Positions 1 through 9,760 are shown, numbered from the stretch's first letter. The stretch: DNA of 37,046 nucleotides from SXXK01 sp046074645 (GCA_046074645.1 JBJTOP010000301.1:1-37046); one strand, 5' to 3'. Program-made: numbers and translations. Notes: a model not told the origin generated them from the sequence alone.

Positions 1-1
1 C

Positions 2-3000
2 CTTGCCGACCTCGCACAACACTATGAAATGTGGCTGGCCGATCATCCTGAAGACCTCGACGTCATGCAGCGTCTCGCTCGAGTGCTCCAGGAGTTGGGC
101 CGCAGCGACGAAGCGCGAACATGGCTCACACGCGCCCTCGAACGCGCCCCCGCCAATCCCATTCTCAGAAATGCTCTCATCGCCTCCCTCCAGGCTGAGG
201 GGCGCACTGCCGACGCCGCTCTCCGCCTGCAACAGTGGCTCGAAAGCGGCCCCGCTGATGCCTCGCAATGGCAGCAGCTTGGCCTCCTGCACCTCGCTCG
301 CTCAGATCTGACTCCGGCTGCCCGTCAGAATCTGGCCGCGACAGCTTTCGAAAAGCTCGCGGAACTCGCAACTGACGATCCGCGAAAGCTCCGCCTGGCC
401 GCCGAACTGCTCGAACGCGCCGGCCGCCTCGAACGCTCCGAAGAACTCCTCCGCACGTCTCTCGCCGGGTCGCCTGAAGACCCTGCCGCCCGCGAAGCTC
501 TCGGCTTGTTTCTTCACCGCCGTCAACGGTCCAGTGAAGCGATCGAAGTCTGGAATCAGCTGGCCGCAGGTCCCCTCAAATCAACCGAATCTCTCGGACA
601 GCTCGCAGACCTGCTGCAGCGAAACGGATTTCTACAGCAGGCCATTCAGGCCCGACGCGAAGCGTGCGCTCTGAATCCGGAATTGAGCGATCGACTTCGA
701 TTTGTCGAACTGCTGCTGCTGGCCGCCGAAGCCGGTGATGCCAATGCTCAGCATTATTTCACGGAAGCAATCAGCCAGCTGGATCTGTCCGACAATTCCG
801 CAGCCGAAGCAATTGAGCGCGAACGGGTACTCGAGTTGCGAGTGCGCGCCCTGCTGGCATCTGACGGACTTGCCCTCGCACTGCAGACCGAGCGTTCGCG
901 TATCAGCGAAAAGACCACGGCAGGCACCGTCACTGCCGCCGATTATCGTCGCCTGTCTGCCTTTGAGTCTGCTGCCGGTCGGATCTCTGCAGCCGCCGCC
1001 GCCTGTTTCAGCGCCGTGCAGCTTGAACCCGCCTCCATCGCTGACAGGAGTCTGCTGGTGCAGCTCTACGAACGTGCCGGACAAACGGGTGATGCTGCCG
1101 CCGCACTGCGCGAGCTGATGGAGCTTGATCGTCGCGGCTGGTCGGGATATCAGCAGCAGCTTGTTCGTCTGGAACTGCGTGCAGGCCGACCGGAGGCTGC
1201 ACTCGAAGCGGCCTCCGAACTGACGCAAGCTGCTCCCGGCAGTGTGGAAGCCTGGCAGTTTCTGGCCGAAACCGCCTTTGCTGTCGGCCGCGCTGAGGTG
1301 GGTGTCGAAGCTCTGCGCAGAGCGGTGCGCGCCAGTCCCGGAGACGTCACCGCCCTGCGGTCACTCGCCCGCACGCTGGCGGATGAATTTCAAACGGCCG
1401 AAGCAGTGGAACTGACGTGGCGGGCGTTCGAACAGTCAACGGAGGATCAGGAGCGACAGGATCTTGTCACCCAGCTTTCACAACTGGCACTCCGCAGCGG
1501 TCGCTGGAACGCTGCCCTCGAACGTCTTGAACAGTGGCAGCGAATTCACCCCGATCCCCTCGAAGCGGCTCGTGCCATGGCCACGTTTTTTCGCGAAGCC
1601 GGGCGTTTCAGCGATGCACGAACAGCCCTTGAACCGCTCCTGCACGCTGACCCCGAAAACAATACCCTGCTGACTGAACTTGCAAACCTTGCCGAACGCG
1701 AACGTCGCGACGTTCTCGCCGCCGACTATCTGCTGCGACTGTTTCGAAGCACCAATAGCCTGCAGGACCTGCGACGACTGCTCGCGATTGATCCTGCCGT
1801 CCTGAAGCAGGCCGGCATCGACACTTCCCAATTGATCGCCGACACTGCAGCCGCCACTGTACCGCGTGCCGATTTTCATGCCTTAATCCAGGTCGCCACA
1901 TCACGACAACTGCAGCCGCTCGCGCTCCAGCTCTGCCTCGAACGGCTCGAACACGACCGGGATGACTGGTGGAGCCTCGCTCAGGCCGCCCGGATCGCCG
2001 CACAACTCCCTGACAATTCGTCTGTCGAGCCAACCGCAGCAGCCACCCGGAAAGACCAGACGACCGCAGAGCCACCGCTGTCACCTGCCCCGGCACCATC
2101 ACTGGATCTTCCAGCCCTCGTATCTCCGGAATCCATGGCTGCACCACCACCGAACCTGCTGCGTTTGCAGTTGCTGAATCTGCGACTTTCCCCAGGCTCC
2201 ACGGCAGTCGTATCACAGCCGGCAAGCGCCGCGGTGACCGGCAGCGAATCGCAGCGACTCTGGCGACAGGCAGCCATCTCAGTGGCCGAGGCTGAAGCAA
2301 ACCCCACTGTATTCGCCGAAGCGTTGATCATCGCCGCACGCGACCATCTGCGGGCCGAAGGCCCGACAGGAATTCCCCTGCTCTTCGAATCAGTCGCTTT
2401 TCGTCGCGATGGTGCCAATTTTCTCGAGGCGTGTTTCGCTGCACCTGCGATCGACCTGATCCCCACAGAACTGCTCGACGCGGTGCTGTCCTCGCTGGAC
2501 GATCGCGGCGAACCCGCAGAACTCCAGCTGCGACTGACACTCCTGAAGCAGCGGCTCGCGCGATCCCGGCGAGCAGATTCCCTGGCGGTGCAGGCAAGCC
2601 TTGAACAGCGCATTGTGACGCAGGCTCTGTCCATTCTGGGGACATCACCGGAAGTCCTGACAAATCGCGATGTCTTCGACCCGCAGCAGCTCCGCGAGGC
2701 ATCACAGATCCTCTGGCGAAGCGGTCTGCTGCAGCTGGTGAACGAAACCGTCCCGGTCACCGATAACCCCGCTCCCCGCATCACTCTGCTGCTGGAACAG
2801 GCTGTACTGCTCCGCGATGCCACGCTTTTACAGACAGTCCTGAATCAGCTGCTACGTCATTCATGGAATGTGGAACAGCAGCAGCCGCTGCGGAATGTCT
2901 GTGAGCAGCCTGATTTCTCGACGTGGATCCATGAAACCTCAGACATATCCGGACTGCGGCAACTCCTGCGTTTTCTGCTGGCAGATGCCGTATGGTCGGA

Positions 3001-5812
3001 TGAGCCGCTCAGTGTGCGGCTGCTCACAACCGTTCAGCCCGGAGCGATTCAGTTTCGCCATCAGATGGCTCCGGCGACGGCTCGCGAGCGGCTGATCTCA
3101 GCATGTCTGGGCCGGGGCCTGCAGTTATGGCGAGGGACAGTCGAAGAACTTCTCGCCGGACTGATGGGTGACGAGCAGGCGTTAACGCCGTATGCAGCGT
3201 GTTTGCTGCGTGCGGACCTGCAGCGTCAGCGAGGAGCCGCGAATCCGCTGGTGCGTGAACTGGCCGCCGCTGCTGCGCTCAATCGCAGTGAATGGAACCT
3301 GCGACTCTGGCTCGCTGAACTGTTGCCGGGGCTGGGACTTGTCGATGAAGCTCTGCTGCTGCTGACGCAGTTACCCCGCACCGATGCTCGCGCGGCCATC
3401 GATGCCGAACTGCTGGCGTTGAACATCAGTTTGTCGGCAGACCGCCCGGAACGTGCTCGGGAAGCCGCCGTGCGGCTGTCGGGGCTGCCGCTGTCTGAAG
3501 CTCAGCAGCAGCGACTGATTCCGGTACTGGGGCGACTGGATCTTCCGGACGTTCTGCGTTCTGTCGAAGTGCGGCTCGGTCGCAGCACGGAGACCCGCAC
3601 TGGCGTGCTTGCACGAAGGATGCAGTCAGCCCAGACAGCGGGGAACGGACAGCTGGCGGGTGAAGTGGCGTGGGAACTGTTGCGGCTGAGTTCCGGTGGC
3701 AGCCTGTTTTCCGGCTATCGGCCAACGGACGACCGGGATGACGGTGGCGAGCGAGTGCTGGCGCTGCGTGCACTGGCTCAATGCGGACGTGCTGCTGAAC
3801 TCACGGAACGTTATGAAGCGATGCTCGAAGCCGCCCCGGACGCTCTGCCGTTGCTGGAACTGCTGGCAGAGCTTGACGATGCCGCCGGCAATCGCGAGCA
3901 GCTCGCGCGGCGTCAGGATCAGATTGCAGCACTTACGGGCAAGGTGTCCCCGGGGCGACGGCGGCAGGCGATGGAGCTGGAGAGTGCCGGAAATGTGTCG
4001 GCCGCATGTGATGTGTATCTGGAGATACTTCGTGAGGATGCAGCCACGTTCAGTGCTGAAGCGGAGACGTTCTTCCAGGCGTTTGAAAGAGCCGGAAGAA
4101 GGGGCGATTTTTTGCGGGCTGTACTGCAGCTGGATGCAGTGTTCTGGCGCGAAAACGGGCGACTGCTGTCCACCGCAACAGCGGCCGCAGCAGCTTCGAT
4201 GAGCAAGCATGCTGCTGGTGAAGAAGTGGTCCGTGCTTTGGTACAGCAGTCTGCGGTTCGACTGCTTGCGGAGTCGGACACGAGGCGACATGGACTCGCA
4301 ATGCTCATGAATCTTCCCGAACTGCTGACAGATGATCAGGTGCGAACAGGTTTTCAGGCCGAATTGCAGCAGCTTGAACGAACCGGTCTGCAGTCCCGGG
4401 CTGAACTGCTGGCAGCCTGCAGTGAGTTGCTGCAGCTGACAGGAACTTTAAAGCGACTGGAAATTCTGCGGGACGTGGCGGCGAACGTGTCATTGCCAGG
4501 GCAGTCGGCTGCTGCCCGTGTCGTCCGCATTTCGGCCGCTGCACAGCTCGGGAACGCGCCCCTCGTTGACCAGGCAACCCCACTGCTGCTTGCAGAAGGG
4601 CAAAGCGAATTTGTCGACGCACCGGATTCGTTTACAGAACTGTTGCTGCTGCTCGAACAGCGACTTGAGAGCCTCGGGGCAGACTGGACCGCTGCGCGTG
4701 AGCGACTGCTGCGACAGGCTCTTGCAGCGGGACCCGGCGTTGGCATCGGAGACGGGCAGCTTCAGGGATCCCTTGCAGAAATTCTGCAGCAGTCCGGACG
4801 CAGCAGCGAAGCTCGCCAGTTGCTGCTTGCACGCCTGCTCGCCTCCACATCCGCAGCGGCAGCACCGAGTGCCGCTGGAGTCCGCGAGCTGTTGAAGACG
4901 GCCGAACAGCTGCAGTATTCCGGCTATCCTGTCGAAGCCGCTGAACTGCTCTGCGGGATCTCTCAGCACGACCTGCAGCAGTTCACAAAAACCCTCGAAC
5001 CAGATCGAGCAGCGGCGTTCCGCTCGCGCTGGAACGCCGCTGTACAGTGGAGCATTCGGCAAGCGACTTCCGGGAAGCTGGCGGTGTGGCTGGAATCAAA
5101 GCTGGAAGAAGCCGCTGCAGCGAATGCTCCACAGCAGCCAGCTCGCATCAGTAACGCCTTGCTGCTGGTCCCCAACGGCCCGGACGATCCAGCCGAAACA
5201 GATCCGCGGCAGCTGGAACAGCTGATTATCCAAAGCCTGCTGCTGGACGCGGTGTGGCGAGGAGAATTCGGCCCTGCTGAGCTGCGCGAAAAAATTCGTG
5301 GACTGGTCGCCCGAGCGATTGAACAACCGACTGCTGACATCGGACTGATCTGTGCGGCCGCAGCAATTGCGGACCGGGCAGAATGCCTCGTGGAACGCGA
5401 CCGCCTGGTCTCGCTGCTGCTGACCACAGCCGCTGACACCGGCAGGTCGAACGAAGCCGTGACTGCAAATGGTCGAGTGACTCAGGGCGACGAGTTCGCC
5501 ACGATGCAGGTTGCCGGACTTGTGCAGCTGGCTGAGCGGCTCCTGGCGGACGGTCGCGTCGAGCAGTCCGTGGCCGAACGATTATGGGATGCGGCGGCCA
5601 CAGCGGCGCAGCGGCCTGGAACACGACTTGTGCGGCTGGCGCTGCTGAATCGAGCCACTGGTGCGGCGATGCGAGCAGGGCTGACGGACGCTGGCCGTCG
5701 GTATCGTCGGCTGGCAGAAGAGCTGATTTCTGAGCAGCAGCAGTCAGGAGACCGCGCGAACGCCGCCACGGAAACGCTGGCCGAGACAATTCGAGGACTG
5801 CTGAGCGAGTAG
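2..5812 (+). CDS. Giant TPR-repeat protein, 5' end outside window
   Basis: The reading frame is open from base 2 to the stop at 5812 with no plausible start, so the gene begins upstream and at least 1935 residues are visible. The protein is built from degenerate helical repeats of TPR type: alanine-, leucine- and glutamate-rich segments with A-x-x-x-[YFL] spacing and short turns with proline (for example LTRALERAPANP near the left edge). A proline/alanine-rich linker lies at about 2030-2150 and separates two repeat blocks. I see no catalytic motif. TPR arrays are protein-interaction scaffolds; very long ones are common in planctomycetes and their roles are mostly unknown. The next gene starts 76 bases downstream on the same strand and may be co-transcribed. 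The class is clear; the function is not. Confidence 0.85.
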   Translation, partial: LADLAQHYEMWLADHPEDLDVMQRLARVLQELGRSDEARTWLTRALERAPANPILRNALIASLQAEGRTADAALRLQQWLESGPADASQWQQLGLLHLARSDLTPAARQNLAATAFEKLAELATDDPRKLRLAAELLERAGRLERSEELLRTSLAGSPEDPAAREALGLFLHRRQRSSEAIEVWNQLAAGPLKSTESLGQLADLLQRNGFLQQAIQARREACALNPELSDRLRFVELLLLAAEAGDANAQHYFTEAISQLDLSDNSAAEAIERERVLELRVRALLASDGLALALQTERSRISEKTTAGTVTAADYRRLSAFESAAGRISAAAAACFSAVQLEPASIADRSLLVQLYERAGQTGDAAAALRELMELDRRGWSGYQQQLVRLELRAGRPEAALEAASELTQAAPGSVEAWQFLAETAFAVGRAEVGVEALRRAVRASPGDVTALRSLARTLADEFQTAEAVELTWRAFEQSTEDQERQDLVTQLSQLALRSGRWNAALERLEQWQRIHPDPLEAARAMATFFREAGRFSDARTALEPLLHADPENNTLLTELANLAERERRDVLAADYLLRLFRSTNSLQDLRRLLAIDPAVLKQAGIDTSQLIADTAAATVPRADFHALIQVATSRQLQPLALQLCLERLEHDRDDWWSLAQAARIAAQLPDNSSVEPTAAATRKDQTTAEPPLSPAPAPSLDLPALVSPESMAAPPPNLLRLQLLNLRLSPGSTAVVSQPASAAVTGSESQRLWRQAAISVAEAEANPTVFAEALIIAARDHLRAEGPTGIPLLFESVAFRRDGANFLEACFAAPAIDLIPTELLDAVLSSLDDRGEPAELQLRLTLLKQRLARSRRADSLAVQASLEQRIVTQALSILGTSPEVLTNRDVFDPQQLREASQILWRSGLLQLVNETVPVTDNPAPRITLLLEQAVLLRDATLLQTVLNQLLRHSWNVEQQQPLRNVCEQPDFSTWIHETSDISGLRQLLRFLLADAVWSDEPLSVRLLTTVQPGAIQFRHQMAPATARERLISACLGRGLQLWRGTVEELLAGLMGDEQALTPYAACLLRADLQRQRGAANPLVRELAAAAALNRSEWNLRLWLAELLPGLGLVDEALLLLTQLPRTDARAAIDAELLALNISLSADRPERAREAAVRLSGLPLSEAQQQRLIPVLGRLDLPDVLRSVEVRLGRSTETRTGVLARRMQSAQTAGNGQLAGEVAWELLRLSSGGSLFSGYRPTDDRDDGGERVLALRALAQCGRAAELTERYEAMLEAAPDALPLLELLAELDDAAGNREQLARRQDQIAALTGKVSPGRRRQAMELESAGNVSAACDVYLEILREDAATFSAEAETFFQAFERAGRRGDFLRAVLQLDAVFWRENGRLLSTATAAAAASMSKHAAGEEVVRALVQQSAVRLLAESDTRRHGLAMLMNLPELLTDDQVRTGFQAELQQLERTGLQSRAELLAACSELLQLTGTLKRLEILRDVAANVSLPGQSAAARVVRISAAAQLGNAPLVDQATPLLLAEGQSEFVDAPDSFTELLLLLEQRLESLGADWTAARERLLRQALAAGPGVGIGDGQLQGSLAEILQQSGRSSEARQLLLARLLASTSAAAAPSAAGVRELLKTAEQLQYSGYPVEAAELLCGISQHDLQQFTKTLEPDRAAAFRSRWNAAVQWSIRQATSGKLAVWLESKLEEAAAANAPQQPARISNALLLVPNGPDDPAETDPRQLEQLIIQSLLLDAVWRGEFGPAELREKIRGLVARAIEQPTADIGLICAAAAIADRAECLVERDRLVSLLLTTAADTGRSNEAVTANGRVTQGDEFATMQVAGLVQLAERLLADGRVEQSVAERLWDAAATAAQRPGTRLVRLALLNRATGAAMRAGLTDAGRRYRRLAEELISEQQQSGDRANAATETLAETIRGLLSE

Positions 5813-5888
5813 CAGGAACACGCAGTCGAACGGAGTCCACACAATTCCACGGACGGACAATCCTTTGACAAAACATGGAACACCCCAC

Positions 5889-6707
5889 ATGCCGGAAATT
5901 CGCAGGATTCTGCTTCTAGGGCTTTGTTGTTTCTGCGGGAACTTCTGTGGTGGCAGCCTGTGGGCTCAGCAGAACTTGCTGCCGGAAAAAAAGCTGCCGC
6001 TGGACGGCGAAATATTCGCGACAGAGGGACGTCCGGCATTTCTGATACCGGGGCGAGGCGGACTGCCGCGCTCAGGAAAATCATGGGTCTGGTACGCCCC
6101 GACTCTGCCGAATCTCCCCGGACCGGAGGAACGCTGGATGTTCGAGCGATTCACGGTGGCCGGAATTGCGGTGGCGGGAATCGATGCTGGTGAGTCTTAC
6201 GGTAGTCCGAAGGGGAACCTCGTCTATACAGCACTGTACGAAGCCATGAAGGCTCGCGGATATTCGCCAAAACCGTTACTGCTGGGACGCAGCCGGGGGG
6301 GATTGATGACGCTCTCCTGGGCTGCCGAGCATCCAGAATGCGTGTCCGGTTTTGCCGGGATCTACCCCGTGTGCAGCCTTTCAAGTTACCCGGGGCTTGA
6401 GCGTGCAGCGGGGGCTTTTGAACTGACGGCGGACCAGTTGAAGGCTCGGCTGATCGAATTCAACCCGATCGATCGGCTGCAGCCACTTGTGAAGGCTGGA
6501 GTCCCGTTATTCGCAATCCATGGGGACGTGGATCGGGTTGTGCCGCTGGAGGCCAATTCCGGGCTGATGAAGCAGCGATGTGAGGATTTTGGGGGACGAA
6601 TGGAACTGATAATTCCCAGGGGGCAGGGACATTCGATGTGGCCCGGCTTTTTTCAAAGTGAGGAGTTGGTGGCCTTTGTGTTGCGGCACTGCGATCCCGT
6701 TCCCTGA
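5889..6707 (+). CDS. Secreted alpha/beta hydrolase (prolyl oligopeptidase or dienelactone hydrolase type)
   Basis: The protein has 272 residues from the ATG at 5889. An ATG 24 bases upstream is in frame, but the later one directly precedes a typical signal peptide (MPEIRR followed by a Leu/Cys-rich core, with likely cleavage near SLWAQQ, residues 23-28). A serine-hydrolase nucleophile elbow GRSRGG places the nucleophile at Ser135. A segment AIHGDVDRVVP supplies the acid (Asp213 or Asp215), and GQGHSMWP supplies His248. This order and spacing fit the alpha/beta-hydrolase fold, S9/dienelactone-hydrolase branch. The product is predicted to be exported. The substrate cannot be told from sequence; an ester or a short peptide is possible. 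It lies between the giant TPR gene and the HtrA protease gene, all on one strand. Confidence 0.82.
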   Translation: MPEIRRILLLGLCCFCGNFCGGSLWAQQNLLPEKKLPLDGEIFATEGRPAFLIPGRGGLPRSGKSWVWYAPTLPNLPGPEERWMFERFTVAGIAVAGIDAGESYGSPKGNLVYTALYEAMKARGYSPKPLLLGRSRGGLMTLSWAAEHPECVSGFAGIYPVCSLSSYPGLERAAGAFELTADQLKARLIEFNPIDRLQPLVKAGVPLFAIHGDVDRVVPLEANSGLMKQRCEDFGGRMELIIPRGQGHSMWPGFFQSEELVAFVLRHCDPVP

Positions 6708-6873
6708 GAAATCCACGAAAAATCTGCTCGGAGTATCCCGGTTCAGGCAACAATTTTATCTGAAAAGCAGCCGCAGGGAACGCGTGGTGCACAAGCCAGA
6801 TTCGTGTGACGGCGGCGGCAAACGTGATTTCACCACCGCTCACAGAAAGTGATCAATTCCAGGAGACACACTG

Positions 6874-8430
6874 ATGCAATTCAATATGCGAACGGGACGC
6901 TGGATGGTGCTGTTGTCAGGTGTGGTCACAGGCATCCTGCTGGCCAGTCTTCATGATCGTTCAGGCAGCCCTGTCGGTTCTGCTGTCATTGCCCAGGACG
7001 AAATTCCGGACCCCAAACTGCTGGCACATGCCAGTGAACTGTCGGCGGCCTTTCGCTGGGTGGCCCGACGCACCTTGCCGGCTGTCGTATCGGTGCGGAC
7101 CATTCGCCGCGTCGATGCCTCTCCGCTCCCACAACTGGGGATGGGTGACCCGCTTCAAGGCCGTCCCTTTGGCTTTGGCAACAGTCCCCTCGATGACCTG
7201 TTCGGTGATCTCCAGGAAAGAATGCGACAGCAGCAGCAGGAACAGAATCAGAATGAACAGGGACAGCCGGGATCCGGCAGATCACGACGGATTGCCACCG
7301 GCGAAGGATCCGGCTTTATCATCGATGCTGACGGTGTGGTCATGACCAACGCCCACGTTGTGCGCGGAGCCGATGAGGTGATGGTGGTTCTGGAAGACGG
7401 CACCGAGTACAAAGCGTCGGACATACGATCCGACGAATTTGCCGATGTGGCGGTCCTGAAGATCGACGCCGGCCGCAAGCTGCCAACTCTGCCCCTCGGC
7501 GATGATGCCACGATTGAAATTGGCGACTGGGTTCTCGCAGTCGGCAGCCCGTTCGGTCTTGAAAGCACAGTCACCCAGGGAATCATCAGCGCCAAATCCC
7601 GCGGCCTCAGAAACCTTCCGGCTCGACAGGAATTTCTCCAGACAGACGCGGCCATCAACCCAGGCAACAGCGGTGGTCCCCTTGTCAATCTGAAAGGTGA
7701 AGTGATCGGCATCAACACGGCCATCGAAACACGCAGCGGAGGTTATGACGGTGTCGGCTTTGCTGTCCCTGTCAGCCTCGCCCGCTGGGTCAGCGACCAG
7801 CTGCTGAAGGATGGCAAGGTGCGCCGAGCCTACGTCGGAGTCACTCCGCAGGATCTCACACCGGAACTTGCGGAAGCGCTGGAATTACCAACTCGCCGCG
7901 GCGTGGTGGTGGCCGAAGTCCGCAAAGGCTCGCCTGCCGATACTGCGGGCGTGCAGGTGGAAGATGTCATCGTGAAGCTCAACGGCCGCGATGTCGTTTC
8001 CCGCCAGCAACTGATCTCAATCGCTGAACGCCTGCGAATTGGTCAGGCCGTCCCGCTGGTCGTCATTCGTGGTGGTAAGGAAATGCAGCTGGAAGTCACA
8101 GCGGCCGAGTTCCCCAACGAAGTCGCTCAGAATGACGCCACCATCGAAGAATTCGGTGCCGACGTGAAGTTGCTCACACCCGAACTGGCTCGCGAACTTG
8201 AGATCGACGTCCAGTCCGGTGTCGTCATCACAGGCGTCGCCCGCGATTCCATCGCCGCCCGACTCGGCCTGCGTCCCGGAATGGTCCTGCTGCGAATCGG
8301 TCGCACGGAAATCCGCTCCATCGAAGACGTAAAAACCGGCCTCGAGGCTGCCCGCGAACGCGGACAACTCGTCCTGCTCGTTCGAACTGCCAACGGCACT
8401 CAACTTCTCAGCGTCCCCGTCGGCCGCTGA
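6874..8430 (+). CDS. HtrA/Deg family periplasmic serine protease with two PDZ domains
   Basis: The 518-residue protein starts at the ATG at 6874, preceded by a good ribosome binding site (AGGAG, 6861-6865). Residues 10-27 form an N-terminal signal or membrane anchor. The trypsin-like domain carries the full triad: His161 in TNAHVV, Asp191 in DVAVLKI and Ser266 in GNSGGP. A Gln/Asn-rich low-complexity stretch (residues about 113-132) sits in the position of the LA loop. Two PDZ domains follow, about residues 300-395 and 415-510; the first contains GVVVAEVRKGSPAD. The family degrades or refolds misfolded envelope proteins. A perfect 11-bp inverted repeat begins 40 bases after the stop. The family call is very secure; which Deg paralog it is cannot be decided here. 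Confidence 0.95.
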   Translation: MQFNMRTGRWMVLLSGVVTGILLASLHDRSGSPVGSAVIAQDEIPDPKLLAHASELSAAFRWVARRTLPAVVSVRTIRRVDASPLPQLGMGDPLQGRPFGFGNSPLDDLFGDLQERMRQQQQEQNQNEQGQPGSGRSRRIATGEGSGFIIDADGVVMTNAHVVRGADEVMVVLEDGTEYKASDIRSDEFADVAVLKIDAGRKLPTLPLGDDATIEIGDWVLAVGSPFGLESTVTQGIISAKSRGLRNLPARQEFLQTDAAINPGNSGGPLVNLKGEVIGINTAIETRSGGYDGVGFAVPVSLARWVSDQLLKDGKVRRAYVGVTPQDLTPELAEALELPTRRGVVVAEVRKGSPADTAGVQVEDVIVKLNGRDVVSRQQLISIAERLRIGQAVPLVVIRGGKEMQLEVTAAEFPNEVAQNDATIEEFGADVKLLTPELARELEIDVQSGVVITGVARDSIAARLGLRPGMVLLRIGRTEIRSIEDVKTGLEAARERGQLVLLVRTANGTQLLSVPVGR

Positions 8431-8469
8431 ATGATCCGTACCCTCGCACAAACATTGCCACCCGACCGA

Positions 8470-8504
8470 CGTCCGTCCGCTCGAACACCGTCGGCGGACG
8501 GACG
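8470..8504 (+). terminator. Perfect 11-bp hairpin after the HtrA gene, possible terminator without T-run
   Basis: CGTCCGTCCGC (8470-8480) and GCGGACGGACG (8494-8504) are perfect reverse complements with a 13-base loop. It starts 40 bases after the protease stop. There is no T-tract after the stem, so it may be a non-canonical terminator, an mRNA-stabilising hairpin or an extragenic palindrome. Confidence 0.4.
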
Positions 8505-8551
8505 CTGGCCCAATGGCAGTCACCTGCGCCGTCGGGGACTGCGATAGTCGT

Positions 8552-8600
8552 CTTTCGCTCTGCGAAAGAACGGCTTCGAAAGTCCTTTCGCAGAGCGGAA
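8552..8600. repeat. Nested inverted repeat cluster
   Basis: TTTCGCTCTGCGAAAG (8553-8568) pairs with CTTTCGCAGAGCGGAA (8585-8600) at 15 of 16 positions across a 16-base loop. The left arm is also a small hairpin by itself (CTTTCG / CGAAAG, loop of 5), so alternative structures compete. Confidence 0.7.
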
Positions 8601-9122
8601 CGCGTCGGCTGCTGCCTGGTTGAGGATAATTTTGGATTTTTGTGTGCCGAGGATGCCATTTTCCATTGCCTCAGCATCCCGTGCACCCATACCGACGGTC
8701 GCAGGGACGAAGCTGAGTGCTGGCCTTACAACCCGCAGTCGCAAAGGGGCGGACCATTCACTGTTGGCCGTTTCGTCGTGGTCCCACGAAGGCGGAAAGA
8801 AATGCCGATGTACATGGCACCTGAACGATCCTTCTCACAGGATTCCAGAGTACTTCAGCCCCATTGGGCGGCAGCCACGCGGCTGAGCGGTTGGGCGGAA
8901 GCCCTCGGCTGTGTTTTGCACCGAAGGTGCGCGCGCTGGCGAGGGCGTTGGCAGGGCCATTTGCCCGCAGGCTGCCGCCATGCGGCTGGAATCGCTGGCA
9001 ATCGCTCACAGCGCGGACCAGCGTTCGGATGCGCGATGCCTGCCCGTAAGCATCCGCACCTGAGACCGGGTTGAGGACTGCCCGGGGGCGCGACCGCGGC
9101 CCGGCCGGGGGGGATGGGGGGG

Positions 9123-9173
9123 ATGGATTCGTCGGACGCTTACCTGACAAGAATGGATTTGTCGGGAACTTAC
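9123..9173. repeat. Imperfect direct repeat, period 30 bp
   Basis: ATGGATTCGTCGGACGCTTAC (9123-9143) recurs as a copy with 17 of 21 identical bases at 9153-9173. It lies directly after two G7 runs (9107-9113 and 9116-9122) and about 70 bases upstream of the DUF423 start. It could be a regulatory site or a decayed element. Confidence 0.55.
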
Positions 9174-9244
9174 GGTATTCTGTCGGACGTGTCAGTCGGC
9201 TGCAGGCCGTTATTTCCGTCACTCCCCAAGGTCACAGTTCCCCC

Positions 9245-9760
9245 ATGTCACCTCGCACTGTACTGTTCACCGCAGCTGTATCCGGCCTGTTCTCTGTTGT
9301 CCTCGGGGCCTTTGGGGCTCATGGATTGAACGACACGAAGTTCCTGGAACGAAAATACGCGGACGCTCCGGCAAAGACCGTGGCGGGCATGGAGGTTCCT
9401 GCGGCGTTCAAGTATTTCCGGGACTTTGAGACGGGTGTGGACTATCAGCTGACGCATACGGTGGCGCTGCTGGTCTGCGGGTTGCTCATGCAGCATCGTT
9501 CCACGCGGGTGCTGCGGTTGTCGGCGATCAGCTTTATCTTCGGGATGCTCTTCTTCAGCGGTTCGTTGTACATCCTGGTGATCGGCGGTCCGCGGTGGCT
9601 GAGCGTGCCATGGGGAATGGTGGCGCCGATCGGAGGTACGCTGCTGATTGCTGGCTGGGCGCTGCTGGCTGTGCACTGTCTTGGTTCAGGCACCCTTACA
9701 CCAGGATCTCCTGAATCACCTGTCCGCCCACATCTGTCAGACGGAAGTCGCGGCCGTTGA
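9245..9760 (+). CDS. DUF423 family small integral membrane protein
   Basis: The protein has 171 residues from the ATG at 9245. The start is chosen because it begins the family's hallmark N-terminus: a hydrophobic helix ending in LGAFGAHGL. Four membrane segments are visible, at about residues 5-25, 75-92, 95-118 and 122-148. Between the first and second helix there is a longer hydrophilic stretch (about residues 29-70) than I recall for most family members. The family (YgdD/YwdK-like) is conserved and lacks a defined biochemical function. The last 21 or so residues are read from DNA antisense to the 3' end of the DUF1501 gene, a 65-bp convergent overlap; this tail is hydrophilic and looks like read-through beyond the domain. 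Confidence 0.85.
   Translation: MSPRTVLFTAAVSGLFSVVLGAFGAHGLNDTKFLERKYADAPAKTVAGMEVPAAFKYFRDFETGVDYQLTHTVALLVCGLLMQHRSTRVLRLSAISFIFGMLFFSGSLYILVIGGPRWLSVPWGMVAPIGGTLLIAGWALLAVHCLGSGTLTPGSPESPVRPHLSDGSRGR

Larger units (their letters stand above)
8431..9244. other. Gene-poor region with hairpins, G-runs and short direct repeats
   Basis: No convincing gene is seen in these 814 bases. Short frames exist on both strands but lack ribosome binding sites, recognisable domains or coding-like composition. The stretch holds a perfect inverted repeat (8470-8504), a nested hairpin cluster (8552-8600), a run of G tracts (9107-9122) and an imperfect 30-bp-period direct repeat (9123-9173). It separates the protease gene from the DUF423 gene. 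Confidence 0.6.

Noticed and set aside
8640..9074. Plus-strand frame of 144 codons in the gene-poor region
   Set aside because: Cys/Arg/His-rich, no ribosome binding site, no domain, and it runs through hairpin-rich DNA. Overlapping frames on both strands are equally good, so none is convincing.
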